Shown here piece after piece: positions 15,001 to 20,240 of a DNA stretch of 46,602 bases (positions are counted from its first letter, which is position 1; every line of letters starts with the position of its first letter). The stretch covers positions 1-46,602 of the forward strand of contig JAFTKY010000069.1 in assembly GCA_017453005.1 (NCBI GenBank), given 5' to 3'. Made by a program: the position numbers and the translations under genes. This DNA is from Clostridia bacterium (lineage in GTDB: Bacteria > Bacillota > Clostridia > Oscillospirales > CAG-272). The notes beneath the pieces are model-generated. The model had not been told where the DNA came from, searched no databases, and was given only the letters and a program-made list of their open reading frames with translations.

Positions 15001-18000
15001 AAGGCAACGAGATAGAGGCACAGAAGGTAGTTGACGCTCTCGGACACAGCAACGATGACGTAGTAATCGCTCCTGACTGTACGAATGGCGGATACACAAT
15101 GCACATCTGTACGGTTTGCGGCGAAGAAACCGCTGCAGCTGACAGCTTCACCGACGCGCTCGGTCATACTAATACTATTTGGATCACAACAGTCAAGCCC
15201 ACGTGTGCTACTGAAGGCTCCAAGTTCGAGCTCTGTCTGACGTGCGGTGAAAAGACGGGTGCAACAGATACAATAGCAACCGTACCTCATACGTATGAGG
15301 ATATGGTATCCCTGGCTCCCACTTGTACGGAAGCGGGATATACAAAGTCCATCTGTACCACTTGCGGAGACGAGCAGACAGCAACGCTTGACGCTACGGG
15401 CCATACAAGCACAGAATGGATAATCACTCAGGCTCCTACTTGTACGGATACGGGTCTTAAGGATGAGATCTGTATGGCGTGCGGCGCGGCAGTAACTGAG
15501 GACGTAGTAGTTGAGACGGTAGAGCACAACTACGTAACGACAAAGACCGAGGCTACTTGTACCACGAAGGGCACAACGACCGTAACGTGTACGGTCTGCG
15601 GTGATTCCTCCACTACCGAAACTGAGCTTGCGGCTCACGTTGGCGGCGGCTGGGTAGTTGAATCCGACGCGACCTGCACGGCGGCAGGCTCCAAGTACGA
15701 GGTATGCGCGGCTTGCGGACAGAAGACGGGCAAGACCGAGACGATAGAAGCTCTCGGACACGTTGAATCTGCGGCTGTAACGGCTCCCACCTGCACGGCT
15801 GACGGTTACACCACCTACACGTGTAGCGTATGTAACGCGACCAGAACAGAGACCGCAACCGGCTCTGCAACGGGTCACATAAGCGGCGGCTGGATAATTG
15901 ATTCCGAGGCAAGCTGCACGACCGAAGGCGCAAGACACGAGGTCTGCTCGGTATGTAAGGTAACGATGAATACCGAGACCATCGGCAAGACGGCTCACAA
16001 CTACGTAACTACAGAGACAGAGTCCACGTGTACCACGAAGGGCACGACGACCACGACCTGTACGGTTTGCGGTGACACCACCACATCCGAGAAGGAGCTT
16101 GCGGACCACGTAAGCGGCGGTTGGGTAGTTGATGCTGAACCTACGTGCACAACAACCGGCTCCAAGCACGAGGTATGTAAGAACTGCGGCGGCGAGACGG
16201 GTAACACCGATACGATCCCCGCTCTTGACCACAGCTACGTAACGGTTGAGACAGAATCCTCCTGTACGGTTGCAGGTACAATAACGACAACCTGTACGGT
16301 TTGTGGAGACACATCCACAACAGAAAAGGCTCTTGCAGCTCACGTTGGCGGCGGCTGGATAATTGAAACCCAGGCAACGTGTACAACCGACGGCTCCAAG
16401 TATGAAATATGCGGTGTTTGCGGAACAAGGACGGGTAACACCGAGACTATCTCCGCAACAGGACATAATTACACAAGCGTTACCACAGAGCCCACTTGTA
16501 CGGACGGTGGAAAGACCGTCTATACATGTACGGTATGTGGCGACACCTACACCGACAATGAGGTTGGTGCAACAGGCCACGTAAGCGGCGGCTGGGTAGT
16601 AGAAAGCGAAGCAACCTGTACGGCTACGGGCTCCAAGTACGAGATATGCGGAGTTTGCGGCGCGAGAATGGGTGAGAGCGTAACTATTGACACAGTTGAC
16701 CACAGATACGTAGCAAAGGTAACTCTTCCCACGTGTACGGCAGAAGGATACACGACCTACACCTGTGAGACGTGCTTCGGAAGCTACACCGATAACACGG
16801 TAGAAGCAACCGGTCACGTTGAAAGCGATTGGCTCGTTGACCAGGCAGCAACCTGCGAGACGAACGGACAGAAGCACACCGTATGTACGGTCTGCGGAGC
16901 AACGGTGAAGACCGAGACTATAACTGCAGAGGGACACAATAACACAACTACCGTTATTGCACCCACCTGCACGACTCAGGGCTACACCATCACAACGTGT
17001 ACCGTTTGCGGTACGTCCTCCAACAGCGACTACGTACAGGCGGCTCATACTCCCGTCACCGACGCGGCAGTCAGCGCAACCTGCACAGCACCCGGACTTA
17101 CCGAGGGCGAGCATTGTAGCGTTTGCGGATTCGTAATGACCGCACAGAGCGTTGAGCCCATGCTTGAGCACACCTACTCCGGTGAGTTTGACACCGACTG
17201 TGACGTATGCGGCGCTGAGAGAGCTATAACGGGCTGTGAGCACAACTACGGCGGATGCCTTGGCACGACCTGCCAGAACTGCGGACACGTAAGAGTAGCT
17301 CCCGGTCACGTAGAGATAATCGTTCCCGGATATGCGGCAACCTGCGAGGACACGGGACTTACAAACGGCACGAAGTGTGCAGTATGTAACCTCACCGTGA
17401 CCGAGCAGACGGAAATTCCCGCCAAGGGACACACGGCTAATATTGCAAACGCAACCTGCACGCAGAACAGCATTTGCGTGGATTGCGGAATAACACTTTA
17501 TTATGCTATTGGACACGGTCAGGGCGGCACTACGTGGGAGACCGTCGTAGCGGCTACCTGTACGGTTGAAGGCGTTGAGAGAGAACTCTGTAACGACTGT
17601 GGCGCATTTACGGGCAAATACCGTGCAACCGATAAGGCAGCTCATGCTGAGAGCGCATGGATAACCGACGCTGAAGCGACCTGCGGAACGGACGGACAGA
17701 AGCACACTGAATGTACGGCTTGCGGAACAGTTATCAACACAGAAGTAATTTCTGCAACGGGCGCACACACGGGCGGCAAGGCAACCTGCCAGAGCCAGGC
17801 AACGTGTTCTGTCTGCGGTACGCTTTACGGCGAAGTAGGAGAGCATACACCCGGCGCCGAGGCAACCTGCGCTAACGCACAGTACTGTACGACCTGCGGA
17901 ACCGAACTGGCTTCCAAGACGGAGCACAGCTTCATGGCGAGCGACATCGTAACTCAGCCCACGTGTATCGCACAGGGCGAGATCAGAAAGGTCTGCAGCT

Positions 18001-20165
18001 GCGGAGCAGAAACCATCGAGCTTATCCCCGCAACGGGAACTCATACACCCGGTGCACCCGCAACCTGCACTGAGGGACAGATCTGTACTGTATGTCAGCA
18101 GATCCTTGTCAACGCTACGGGACACAAGGGCGGCAACGCAACCTGCATGGCTCAGGCAACATGTTCTGTCTGCGGTGAAAAGTACGGCAGAGATGATGAA
18201 AATGCACATAGCTACACCAATAGCTGCGATGAATACTGTAACGAGTGCGGCCTCCAGAGAGCGGCAAGCCACAATGAAACAACGGTTACAGGTCAGAAGG
18301 CAACCTGCATAGAGGACGGACTTACCGACGGAGTAATGTGCTCCGCTTGTGGAGAAATTCTCGTAAAGCAGGAAGTAATCAAGGCTACCGGACACAGCTT
18401 CACGGGTGATACCTGCGACAACTGCGGTACGACGAGATGCGCAAGACACGTCTATGACAACAGATGTGACGCAATCTGTAACAATACGGGATGCGGATAC
18501 GAAAGAGAAGTAATCAACCACTACTACACGAGCGACTGTGACGCTGATTGTAACGAGTGCGGTGCTACGAGAGTAGCAGGCAAGCACACTTACTCCAACG
18601 CTTGTGACACGACTTGTGACGAGTGCGGTGCTACAAGAACGGTAGGTGCTCATACTTACAGCTACGCGTGCGACGCGATCTGTAACGAGTGCGGTGCTAC
18701 GAGAACGGCAAGTCACATTCCTACGGGCGCAACCTGTAAGGATAAGGCAACCTGCTCTATCTGCGGCATAGTATGCGGAGATACAACGAGCGAGCATAGA
18801 TACGACAACTCCTGCGATATTTACTGTAATGATTGCGGCGAGCAGAGAACTGCAACTCACTCCTACAGAGATGCAAGCGACGGCTTCTATCACTGGACAG
18901 AATGTAGCACTTGCCACGCAAAGAAGGATGTAGAGGCTCACGTTTACGAAAATGATTGCGACAGCACGTGTGCTTGCGGATACGAGAGAGTAACGGCAGG
19001 TCATACCTACGACAATGCTTGTGACGTTGACTGTAACGAGTGCGGCGCGACAAGAACAGCGGCTCACAGATACTCCAACGCTTGTGACAGCATCTGTGAC
19101 GAGTGCGGAGATACCTCCAGAGTAGTTGAGGACCACGTATACGATTACGCTTGCGACACAACGTGTAACGAGTGCGGAAACGTAAGAGTTGCTGAGCACA
19201 GCTATGATAACGCTTGTGACGCAGATTGTAACGAGTGCGGCGAGGAAAGAGCAGCGGCTCACGCTTACGACAACGATTGCGACGAGACGTGTAACACCTG
19301 CGGTGATAAGAGAGCCGTTGAGCACAAGTTCAGCGAGCAGAAGCACAATAGCGCAGGACACTGGCTCGTATGCGAGTGCGGTAAGACCTCTGAATACAGA
19401 GATCATATCTACGCAAACAACTGCGCAGATCTTGACTGTGACGAGTGCGGATTTGCAAGAAGCGAGGAAGACCTTGCAGAGCATGAATACAGCGGCGACT
19501 GCGACGATACCTGTAACGGATGCGGCGAGGTAAGAACTCCCGAGCATACGTACTCTTACGACTGTGACGTAACCTGTAACAAGTGCGGCAGCGTAAGAGA
19601 GGTTGACGAAAACAGCCACGTATTCGAGTTCACGTGTAGCCAGAAGTGCTACTACTGTGACTTTACTGACACGACCAGAGAGCACGTATACGACCACGGA
19701 TGTGACGTAACGTGTAACAACGGCTGTGGATACGTAAGAATTCCCGAGCCTCACGTTTACTCGGCAGACTGCTCTGTAAACTGCGCTATATGTAACGCAA
19801 AGAGAGAGGTTCCCGTTGACGCTCATACCTTTGAGTTTGATTGCTCCGAAAGATGTATGTACTGTGACTACACGAGAACGGACGTATCTCATAAGGTATC
19901 CAGCAGCTTCACAAATGATGCAGAGAGCCACTGGAAGGAGTGTACGGTTTGCGGTAAGCTCATGACTAAGGTCATACCTCATAACTACTACAACTATGTA
20001 GATCTTGGTGATGGAACTCACCAGATGGAATGCCGTAACTGTAAGTACATCTCAACGGCTGAGCATACCTACAAGGATGGCAAGTGTTCAAAGTGTAAGG
20101 CAGTTGAGCCCGTAGAGACGATGGCGGCAATACTTCCCGAAAAGTCCAAAGAGGACGAACAATAA
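3..20165 (+). CDS. Giant Cys/His-repeat surface-type protein with NAGPA-like domain (5' end outside window)
   Basis: The frame is open from the left edge to TAA at 20163-20165, so the true start lies upstream and the first in-window ATG (15) is internal. Nucleotides 3-325 encode the end of a phosphodiester glycosidase/NAGPA-like domain (IGIKADGT, then FDGGGSTQF). Eight beta-sandwich-like modules follow, each with a core like GWxxxxGGxxxxxYSVDGGxTW: four at about 405-2290, two at 7520-8380, two at 9091-9990. A non-Cys domain ending SLSPFAT lies at about 6850-7335. The rest is short Cys/His repeats of at least three types. No hydrophobic tail, LPxTG motif or dockerin is seen at the C-terminus, which ends EKSKEDEQ. 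The protein is probably exported, but its signal peptide would be outside the window. Function unknown: the glycosidase remnant and the modules suggest cell-surface glycan contact, and the C/C/C/H spacing suggests zinc or disulfide cross-bracing; both are inference. Confidence 0.85.
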   Translation, partial: NGTLMGQNTTTTYPAPMIGIKADGTAVMATVTSVSEGTRSATRMKYLPYIAKELGMINCIMFDGGGSTQFITLENGSYVRRATSADGAGTTRTVISGVAAVYHGADLTVTNNENGSLNLLTSNIASTTPVETTYYNVSAIDTMNGVSDGSFAKPGAPVVTTLKGSLTSDYKLSLAGWSIVNGGVNGGINYSVDGGTTWMPTTGSYSTAEQAVLDSAKSNSTFTNISGTNGRFEVTADLSAYQGQIIDVRFATASVSGSMSHFLTVENVQVGAVDSGSGDSGDTGSTTTGNVSTAFGYYATVESINGTLTNLVGMRDPNYTSSASDKSVFILPATATGFSAPANTLSISGWAVVNGANSGKFYWSVDKINWTECTGTTVSATTSENCTTATNSGALATAATAKGAFSGATADLSAYNGQTVNVYFATVGTLSGYETSYLHFLTVEDVYVGEQSSGDSGDSGEITTTGQNSGSIDFFNGTNVTGYRAKPGNPLSAALPVPMTSTTLTIQGWCVAEGGYNGGIVYSLDGGKTWQDTSGSYEDRPADGDAIVALAQSDGLTTVTKTNCGFNVGVDLSAYKGQTVTVTFGINTSASVQEISTFATITDIAVPSNTVTYQNSMILWNQINGVEYAESASSVHHGVRSVAIPDSCQMKSTSFSIYGWAVVVGGQQQNGIKMSTDGGVTWRDTTGGTYSASNSGVVTWITNNGAAYGVAGCSDQYAWFGTVSVDLSDRAGMLTNVTVGITQADGTVRPMVTFTGVQVPGSHVCTAGTTVTSLGNGTHAYTCTGCGNTMPAVTCTANGTYTATGNGTHTSTCSVCGGTTAAAVCSGTTWASDETSHWKVCSTCSTKIDTTVAEHTGTATCQSAATCTVCNKSFGSVGTHTLVEIEGKTPTCTESGLTTGEKCSVCGTVTIEQTTIAAYGHSEVELPAIEATCTSTGLTAGSKCFDCNTILTAQTVTEKIPHNYVDGSCSMCGKADTTTCEHTYTDNCDTDCDKCGEVRVASHNPTAMGTAIDPTCTQVGYTEGYICSDCGEIVTEPEEIKALGHKNDVTIPGYAATCSQAGLTDGVKCSVCDAITTPQEEIKALGHTEQTVAGYAATCKEAGLTDGVVCSVCNNVLVEQEEIAALGHTEQALTGYAATCLEAGLTDGSKCSVCNTVIKAQEEIEALGHTEETLKGYAATCYAVGLTDGVKCSVCDTVITAQTEIAKTAHTEVVIPAVDATCTTKGSTEGKECSVCGEVTLAPTEIETVEHVYTTYTYNNDGKCGQNGTKTASCDYGCGATSTIEAEGTALSHKWSAATCTAPKTCSVCGATEGEALGHDWLDADCLNPQFCVNCGEEGDGALGHAWTDATCTAPKTCSRCTATEGVALGHSWSTTYTTDSTHHWNACINGCGEISGKATHDFTAGNCVCGLGCSHATTEDVAEIPATCTSTGTTAGKKCTTCGMITEGCTMIEKKAHTEVAIGEAKEPTCTETGITSGVKCDVCGTVITEQQTISAKGHSWKTATCTEPKTCKTCGATDGEALGHDWLDADCLNPQFCVNCGEEGDGALGHAWVAATCTEPKTCSRCTTTEGTALGHSWADATCTTPKTCSVCHVTEGAALGHSWVAADCDTPKTCSVCHVTEGAALGHKWATTYTTDDTYHWYACTNGCDEINGKEEHDLSSGTCVCGLGCSHATTEDVAEIPATCTSTGTTAGKKCTECGAITEGCTIINKKAHTEVAIGEAKEPTCTEAGITAGLKCSVCNEVFTEQQTISAKGHSWVAADCDTPKTCSVCKATEGEALGHKWTDANCTTPKTCSVCKATEGEALGHTWVDATCTTPKTCSVCKVTEGEALGHTWVDANCTTPKTCSVCKVTEGAALGHKWKDATCEEPRTCSVCQATDGEALGHNWSATYTRDDASHWYTCTNGCGEINGKAAHDFTTGNCVCGLGCAHATTEDVAEIPATCTSTGTTAGKKCTVCGTITEGCTIIDKKAHTEVAIGEAKEPTCTETGITAGLKCAVCNAVFTEQQTISAKGHSWVAADCDTPKTCSVCQATEGEALGHKWTDATCTTPKTCSVCNATEGEALGHTWVDATCTTPKTCSVCKVTEGEALGHTWVDANCTTPKTCSVCKATDGIALGHTLTQVDAKAATCTEKGWKAYEYCSVCDYTTYEEIGAKGHTEVIDGAVDATCTSTGLTEGKHCSACGEVLVEQTVTEKLDHTVVTDPAVDATCQSTGKTEGSHCGVCGEVFVAQTTTAKKEHTIVVTNAVKPTTTSTGMTSGASCSVCNTVLVEAEEIPAINEANKDDNHHNVVDGAASAPTVSAGAAVEHTPDIKIFTKTDIHTANNNTYINFIEAEKAIAKAPAIIDIAQGLSSVAIGENKKLSFGYMFEISDVAAGAENYDDGYTLTVNIENADKFAALLHYENGAWVVVDGAVADAAAGTVTFTVNSLSPFATTLAVDEECEHTSYTTEVTAPTCVSEGYTTYTCTACGETWTGDTTAATGEHSYGDDAVCDICGAKKTPTVYANIEQINSWTPPALPNWPPITGDTPLTFDWISQYGNGTAAQQLRLKLWAVAVGGQQTLAYNVNGGTWADVTAGMYQRDDIPAAFPTEDIKAENAGYEGYINLSSFAGQTISVGLAVKTASGEYVQIATIINYQVASTQFVAAIDSIEGQTASNYLVGTVGNPSQNYGALTWNFGQMSDTTLTLNGWMMISGGQQHFAYSVNGGQTWHDVTSVTTGDGTSDHTESATANGGAGNWVLTAARFVPMNIDLSAYAGKTVTVTFARVSASGVPVIFANINVTVGGAQTHTCNTSAWTAIGSGEHIGYCDTCGAKLKGTCAAGTTFGHDDNNHWNTCVACNGQMNVEAHTGGSANCQTAATCSVCNNTYGGTNTNVHTGTITWTNTETTHTGTYNCCNTVAVSGEAHIWDGNTCTKCGYVAAAPHEHVYGNNVKEAALKSAATCNAYAVYFKSCTECGALSTDTFTYTEGGYDSTNHTGTLSWVTTAETHKQVCSACNGAVVAETAHAWTSDADTVCDVCGYEREVAYAYLFSGYIDYINGVGPTGSSASGYGDAGKVTHASLFNASCPGSLSGFTLTLKGWLVVSGGHDGFVYSVNGGSWANATGNLVDGVEGAHDSVAAGDGVTNGSLTNARFEPMNIDLSGFKGQTVDVAVGFIKNGEYITFATITGVSVPASNTVWAGVVDSINGTGGFSASSASQAQGYVFLAPGQINSTTLTLQGWMFIEGGQQHFSWSVNGGQTWSTSFSTNSLSTPGDTTAYYESANAAAQVSSANWVATNALYKLGIDLSAYAGQEVTVTIARTAAADTTQAIVLAKIKLTVPGTASHNHTYNNNPWVSVGKNRHMNYCDTCGLENVSDCVAGTTYLNDSNVHWLTCIGCNGVMEGSVSSHNIDTNAPCTDGQKCTVCQYVAAEPKECVPGPAATCTSAQTCTVCGNELAAKLPHNTIQVDAKAPTCLETGWDAYEYCQDCDYTTKGEELPTVDHTRPTEYDCTVGCFCTVCNTELEAAKDAHTPNVDESTCDTEKYCTVCNTVLEAKKTHTPNIDAPTCTEDQKCKYCGMLMQENLGGHTEGEKVLLAPTCVAVGSKQIYCTRCEENLRLEEIPATGIHTPGDEATCTEAQICTICLNVLVDALDHDYIEHEAQIPNCQQIGWNAYQTCSRCDYTTKVELPKTDHSTVFVPQVDATCGENGLEAYEYCTVCDYTTKGEAAVIPATGNHTYDNNCGDADCNVCGQIRTEFPSEHTLGTPATCVAQAICSVCGTSYGELSTVHVYSNDCGDLVCDVEGCGHTRDASELVPHTYDTNCDAECNICKAIRTDITHTWSEDYITSEAQHWYQCTVCSEKKEVADHEYDNACDATCDACGYTRTVGDHVVGTPATCEKQAVCGECGASFGTLAPHTPGAEATCTDPQVCTVCGETLATATGHSLEYIAGKAATCTETGLEEAQKCSVCGYMIDNSGNEITEQKVIPSLGHTVVTDAAVDPTCTTTGLTEGSHCEVCNAVLVAQQVIEAEGHDEGAWSTILEATCTTDGTRELRCTKCGNLLDSETLPATGHEWGDDAEAGWNQTKAPTCEAAGEETRTCACGHEETRVVAKLEHTATEEWTVIVQAGCDTTGTQIKTCQYCGTTMETETIEALGHNLVAGEVVAPTCTAEGYTVYSCDREGCGHTENKDVTQATGHTEQIVPGKDATCQEAGYTESVICSVCQAILTPSIELPANEHDWDGGEITKDATCTEQGTKLYTCSLCGETKTEIIEMIDHELGYATSEQQHWKACANCSYTETREDHAWVDGVCTTCSYSCVHTGGNATCEVLAVCIYCGESYGSLADHTEQTITGMAPSCEGTGLTDGVQCSVCQAWLTEQEEIAALGHNYTTYIPNGDATCTTDGTKTAYCDNGCGKTSVLTDEGSATGHNYDGVEWIIDLEATCTEKGSMSRSCANGCGDKQTQEIPEKGHVISTEWATKTPATCTEAGVAIKSCTVCFVELESQAIPATGHSWGDDAEAGWIQTTAPGCTTDGEETRVCANGCNTSETRPVDQLGHTESDWVVDYEADCENAGSKYTYCERCGDTLQTEEIPATGHAYVETGRTQPTCTATGTITYTCENGCGIPKTESIDALGHTEVEIPAVESTCTSTGLTAGVKCDVCGVTLTEQQETPMKEHTEVSIPAVGATCTATGLTEGKKCSECGETLEEQQIVPMIPHTTTVLPGTDATCLETGIEEASQCTVCNKMFDLRGTEITERIVLSALGHDHQFLETVEAGCTTEGYDIYKCVRCDDSYDDNFVDALGHDYDDNLDTECNRCGETRLPDCDHEYDNACDGVCNICGTTRVPAEHVLDDIEGKDATCTETGLEAITECTVCGQKFNTNGDKIDEQPVIEALGHDYIDHEAKAPSCTEIGWDAYQTCGRENCGYTTYNELAALGHTEETMAAVDATCTTTGLTEGTKCSVCQTVLVEQGEIPALGHPTKDELPAKAPTCTETGLEAATKCTLCGQIFDAEGNEIEAQKVVDALGHSNDDVVIAPDCTNGGYTMHICTVCGEETAAADSFTDALGHTNTIWITTVKPTCATEGSKFELCLTCGEKTGATDTIATVPHTYEDMVSLAPTCTEAGYTKSICTTCGDEQTATLDATGHTSTEWIITQAPTCTDTGLKDEICMACGAAVTEDVVVETVEHNYVTTKTEATCTTKGTTTVTCTVCGDSSTTETELAAHVGGGWVVESDATCTAAGSKYEVCAACGQKTGKTETIEALGHVESAAVTAPTCTADGYTTYTCSVCNATRTETATGSATGHISGGWIIDSEASCTTEGARHEVCSVCKVTMNTETIGKTAHNYVTTETESTCTTKGTTTTTCTVCGDTTTSEKELADHVSGGWVVDAEPTCTTTGSKHEVCKNCGGETGNTDTIPALDHSYVTVETESSCTVAGTITTTCTVCGDTSTTEKALAAHVGGGWIIETQATCTTDGSKYEICGVCGTRTGNTETISATGHNYTSVTTEPTCTDGGKTVYTCTVCGDTYTDNEVGATGHVSGGWVVESEATCTATGSKYEICGVCGARMGESVTIDTVDHRYVAKVTLPTCTAEGYTTYTCETCFGSYTDNTVEATGHVESDWLVDQAATCETNGQKHTVCTVCGATVKTETITAEGHNNTTTVIAPTCTTQGYTITTCTVCGTSSNSDYVQAAHTPVTDAAVSATCTAPGLTEGEHCSVCGFVMTAQSVEPMLEHTYSGEFDTDCDVCGAERAITGCEHNYGGCLGTTCQNCGHVRVAPGHVEIIVPGYAATCEDTGLTNGTKCAVCNLTVTEQTEIPAKGHTANIANATCTQNSICVDCGITLYYAIGHGQGGTTWETVVAATCTVEGVERELCNDCGAFTGKYRATDKAAHAESAWITDAEATCGTDGQKHTECTACGTVINTEVISATGAHTGGKATCQSQATCSVCGTLYGEVGEHTPGAEATCANAQYCTTCGTELASKTEHSFMASDIVTQPTCIAQGEIRKVCSCGAETIELIPATGTHTPGAPATCTEGQICTVCQQILVNATGHKGGNATCMAQATCSVCGEKYGRDDENAHSYTNSCDEYCNECGLQRAASHNETTVTGQKATCIEDGLTDGVMCSACGEILVKQEVIKATGHSFTGDTCDNCGTTRCARHVYDNRCDAICNNTGCGYEREVINHYYTSDCDADCNECGATRVAGKHTYSNACDTTCDECGATRTVGAHTYSYACDAICNECGATRTASHIPTGATCKDKATCSICGIVCGDTTSEHRYDNSCDIYCNDCGEQRTATHSYRDASDGFYHWTECSTCHAKKDVEAHVYENDCDSTCACGYERVTAGHTYDNACDVDCNECGATRTAAHRYSNACDSICDECGDTSRVVEDHVYDYACDTTCNECGNVRVAEHSYDNACDADCNECGEERAAAHAYDNDCDETCNTCGDKRAVEHKFSEQKHNSAGHWLVCECGKTSEYRDHIYANNCADLDCDECGFARSEEDLAEHEYSGDCDDTCNGCGEVRTPEHTYSYDCDVTCNKCGSVREVDENSHVFEFTCSQKCYYCDFTDTTREHVYDHGCDVTCNNGCGYVRIPEPHVYSADCSVNCAICNAKREVPVDAHTFEFDCSERCMYCDYTRTDVSHKVSSSFTNDAESHWKECTVCGKLMTKVIPHNYYNYVDLGDGTHQMECRNCKYISTAEHTYKDGKCSKCKAVEPVETMAAILPEKSKEDEQ
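405..2290 (+). repeat. Four tandem beta-sandwich-like modules (group 1)
   Basis: Four modules of about 140-155 residues start near 405, 880, 1405 and 1835. Each has an N-terminal strand with an IDxxNG or VESINGT-like motif, a middle LxLxGWxVxxGG segment, a YSVDGGxTW or equivalent turn, and a late VDLSAYxGQxVxVxF strand. They are linked by short Gly/Ser/Thr/Asp spacers such as GDSGDTG near 826-850. The fold is inferred; it resembles carbohydrate-binding or jelly-roll modules, but I cannot name a family. Confidence 0.6.
3880..6362 (+). repeat. Tandem 78-bp (26-residue) Cys/His repeats within a 777-bp super-repeat
   Basis: The 26-residue unit reads GHxWxxAxCxxPKTCSVCxATEGEAL, with one His and three Cys. 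Adjacent units are exactly 78 bases apart, for example GGACAT at 5352 and 5430. Five such units plus a longer section (TYTTDxxxHWxxC, CVCGLGC, ATTEDVAEIPATC) form a super-repeat with boundaries at 4110, 4887 and 5664, an exact period of 777 bases (259 codons). The third copy ends at 6362 and is 699 bases, exactly one 78-base unit short. All copies stay in frame. Confidence 0.9.
6850..7335 (+). other. Non-Cys interlude domain inside the giant protein
   Basis: This stretch of about 160 residues has no Cys and breaks the repeat field. It begins with an acidic/His linker (NKDDNHHN), continues with IDIAQGLSSVAI and a beta-rich segment, and ends with GTVTFTVNSLSPFAT. A GxVTFxxxxLSPFA ending is a common terminal motif of beta domains in clostridial surface proteins. 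I cannot assign a function. Confidence 0.5.
7520..8380 (+). repeat. Two beta-sandwich-like modules (group 2)
   Basis: Modules five and six of the giant protein start near 7520 (VYANIEQINSW) and 7936 (FVAAIDSIEG). Both carry the GGQQ variant of the core (WAVAVGGQQ, WMMISGGQQ), a VNGGxxW turn and a late LSxxAGxTxxV strand. The GGQQ form also occurs in modules four and eight, which suggests duplication within the gene. Confidence 0.6.
9091..9990 (+). repeat. Two beta-sandwich-like modules (group 3)
   Basis: Modules seven and eight start near 9091 (YLFSGYIDYING) and 9541 (VWAGVVDSING). They share MNIDLSGFKGQTV- and GIDLSAYAGQEV-type strands and the SVNGG turn with the earlier modules. After them the protein is Cys/His repeats only, to the stop codon. 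Confidence 0.6.
18400..19900 (+). repeat. C-terminal short Cys-rich repeats of about 22 residues
   Basis: Near the C-terminus the repeat changes to a shorter, denser form: HxYxNACDxxCNECGxxRxxxx, about 20-22 residues with three Cys and one His. Good examples run from about 18540 to 18720 and 19010 to 19330. It differs from the 26-residue PKTCSVC type and from the roughly 40-residue ATCTxxGLTxGxKCSVC type that fill the middle of the protein. Confidence 0.8.
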
Positions 20166-20171
20166 AAAAAT

Positions 20172-20240
20172 CCAAGTGCCCCGAGGGGCACTTGGTAAAG
20201 ATAAATCCCATGCGGCTTGCCGCATGGGATTTATCTTTTA
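20172..20240. terminator. Double hairpin, bidirectional terminator between convergent genes
   Basis: Hairpin 1 pairs 20172-20182 (CCAAGTGCCCC) with 20185-20195. Hairpin 2 pairs 20197-20216 with 20219-20238, a perfect 20-bp stem with a TT loop that overlaps the U32 stop codon. An A-tract lies left of hairpin 1 and a T-rich run right of hairpin 2, so each serves one of the two convergent genes. Confidence 0.85.

Noticed and set aside
12984..20021. A 2,345-residue open frame on the minus strand opposite the giant gene
   Set aside because: It mirrors the Cys/His repeats, has no plausible start signal, and its product is low-complexity. It stays open because the sense frame rarely uses TTA, CTA or TCA codons, whose reverse complements would be stops.
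20120..20165. ILPEKS near the C-terminus of the giant protein as a sortase motif
   Set aside because: The motif lacks the Thr-Gly pair and there is no hydrophobic segment or positive tail after it.
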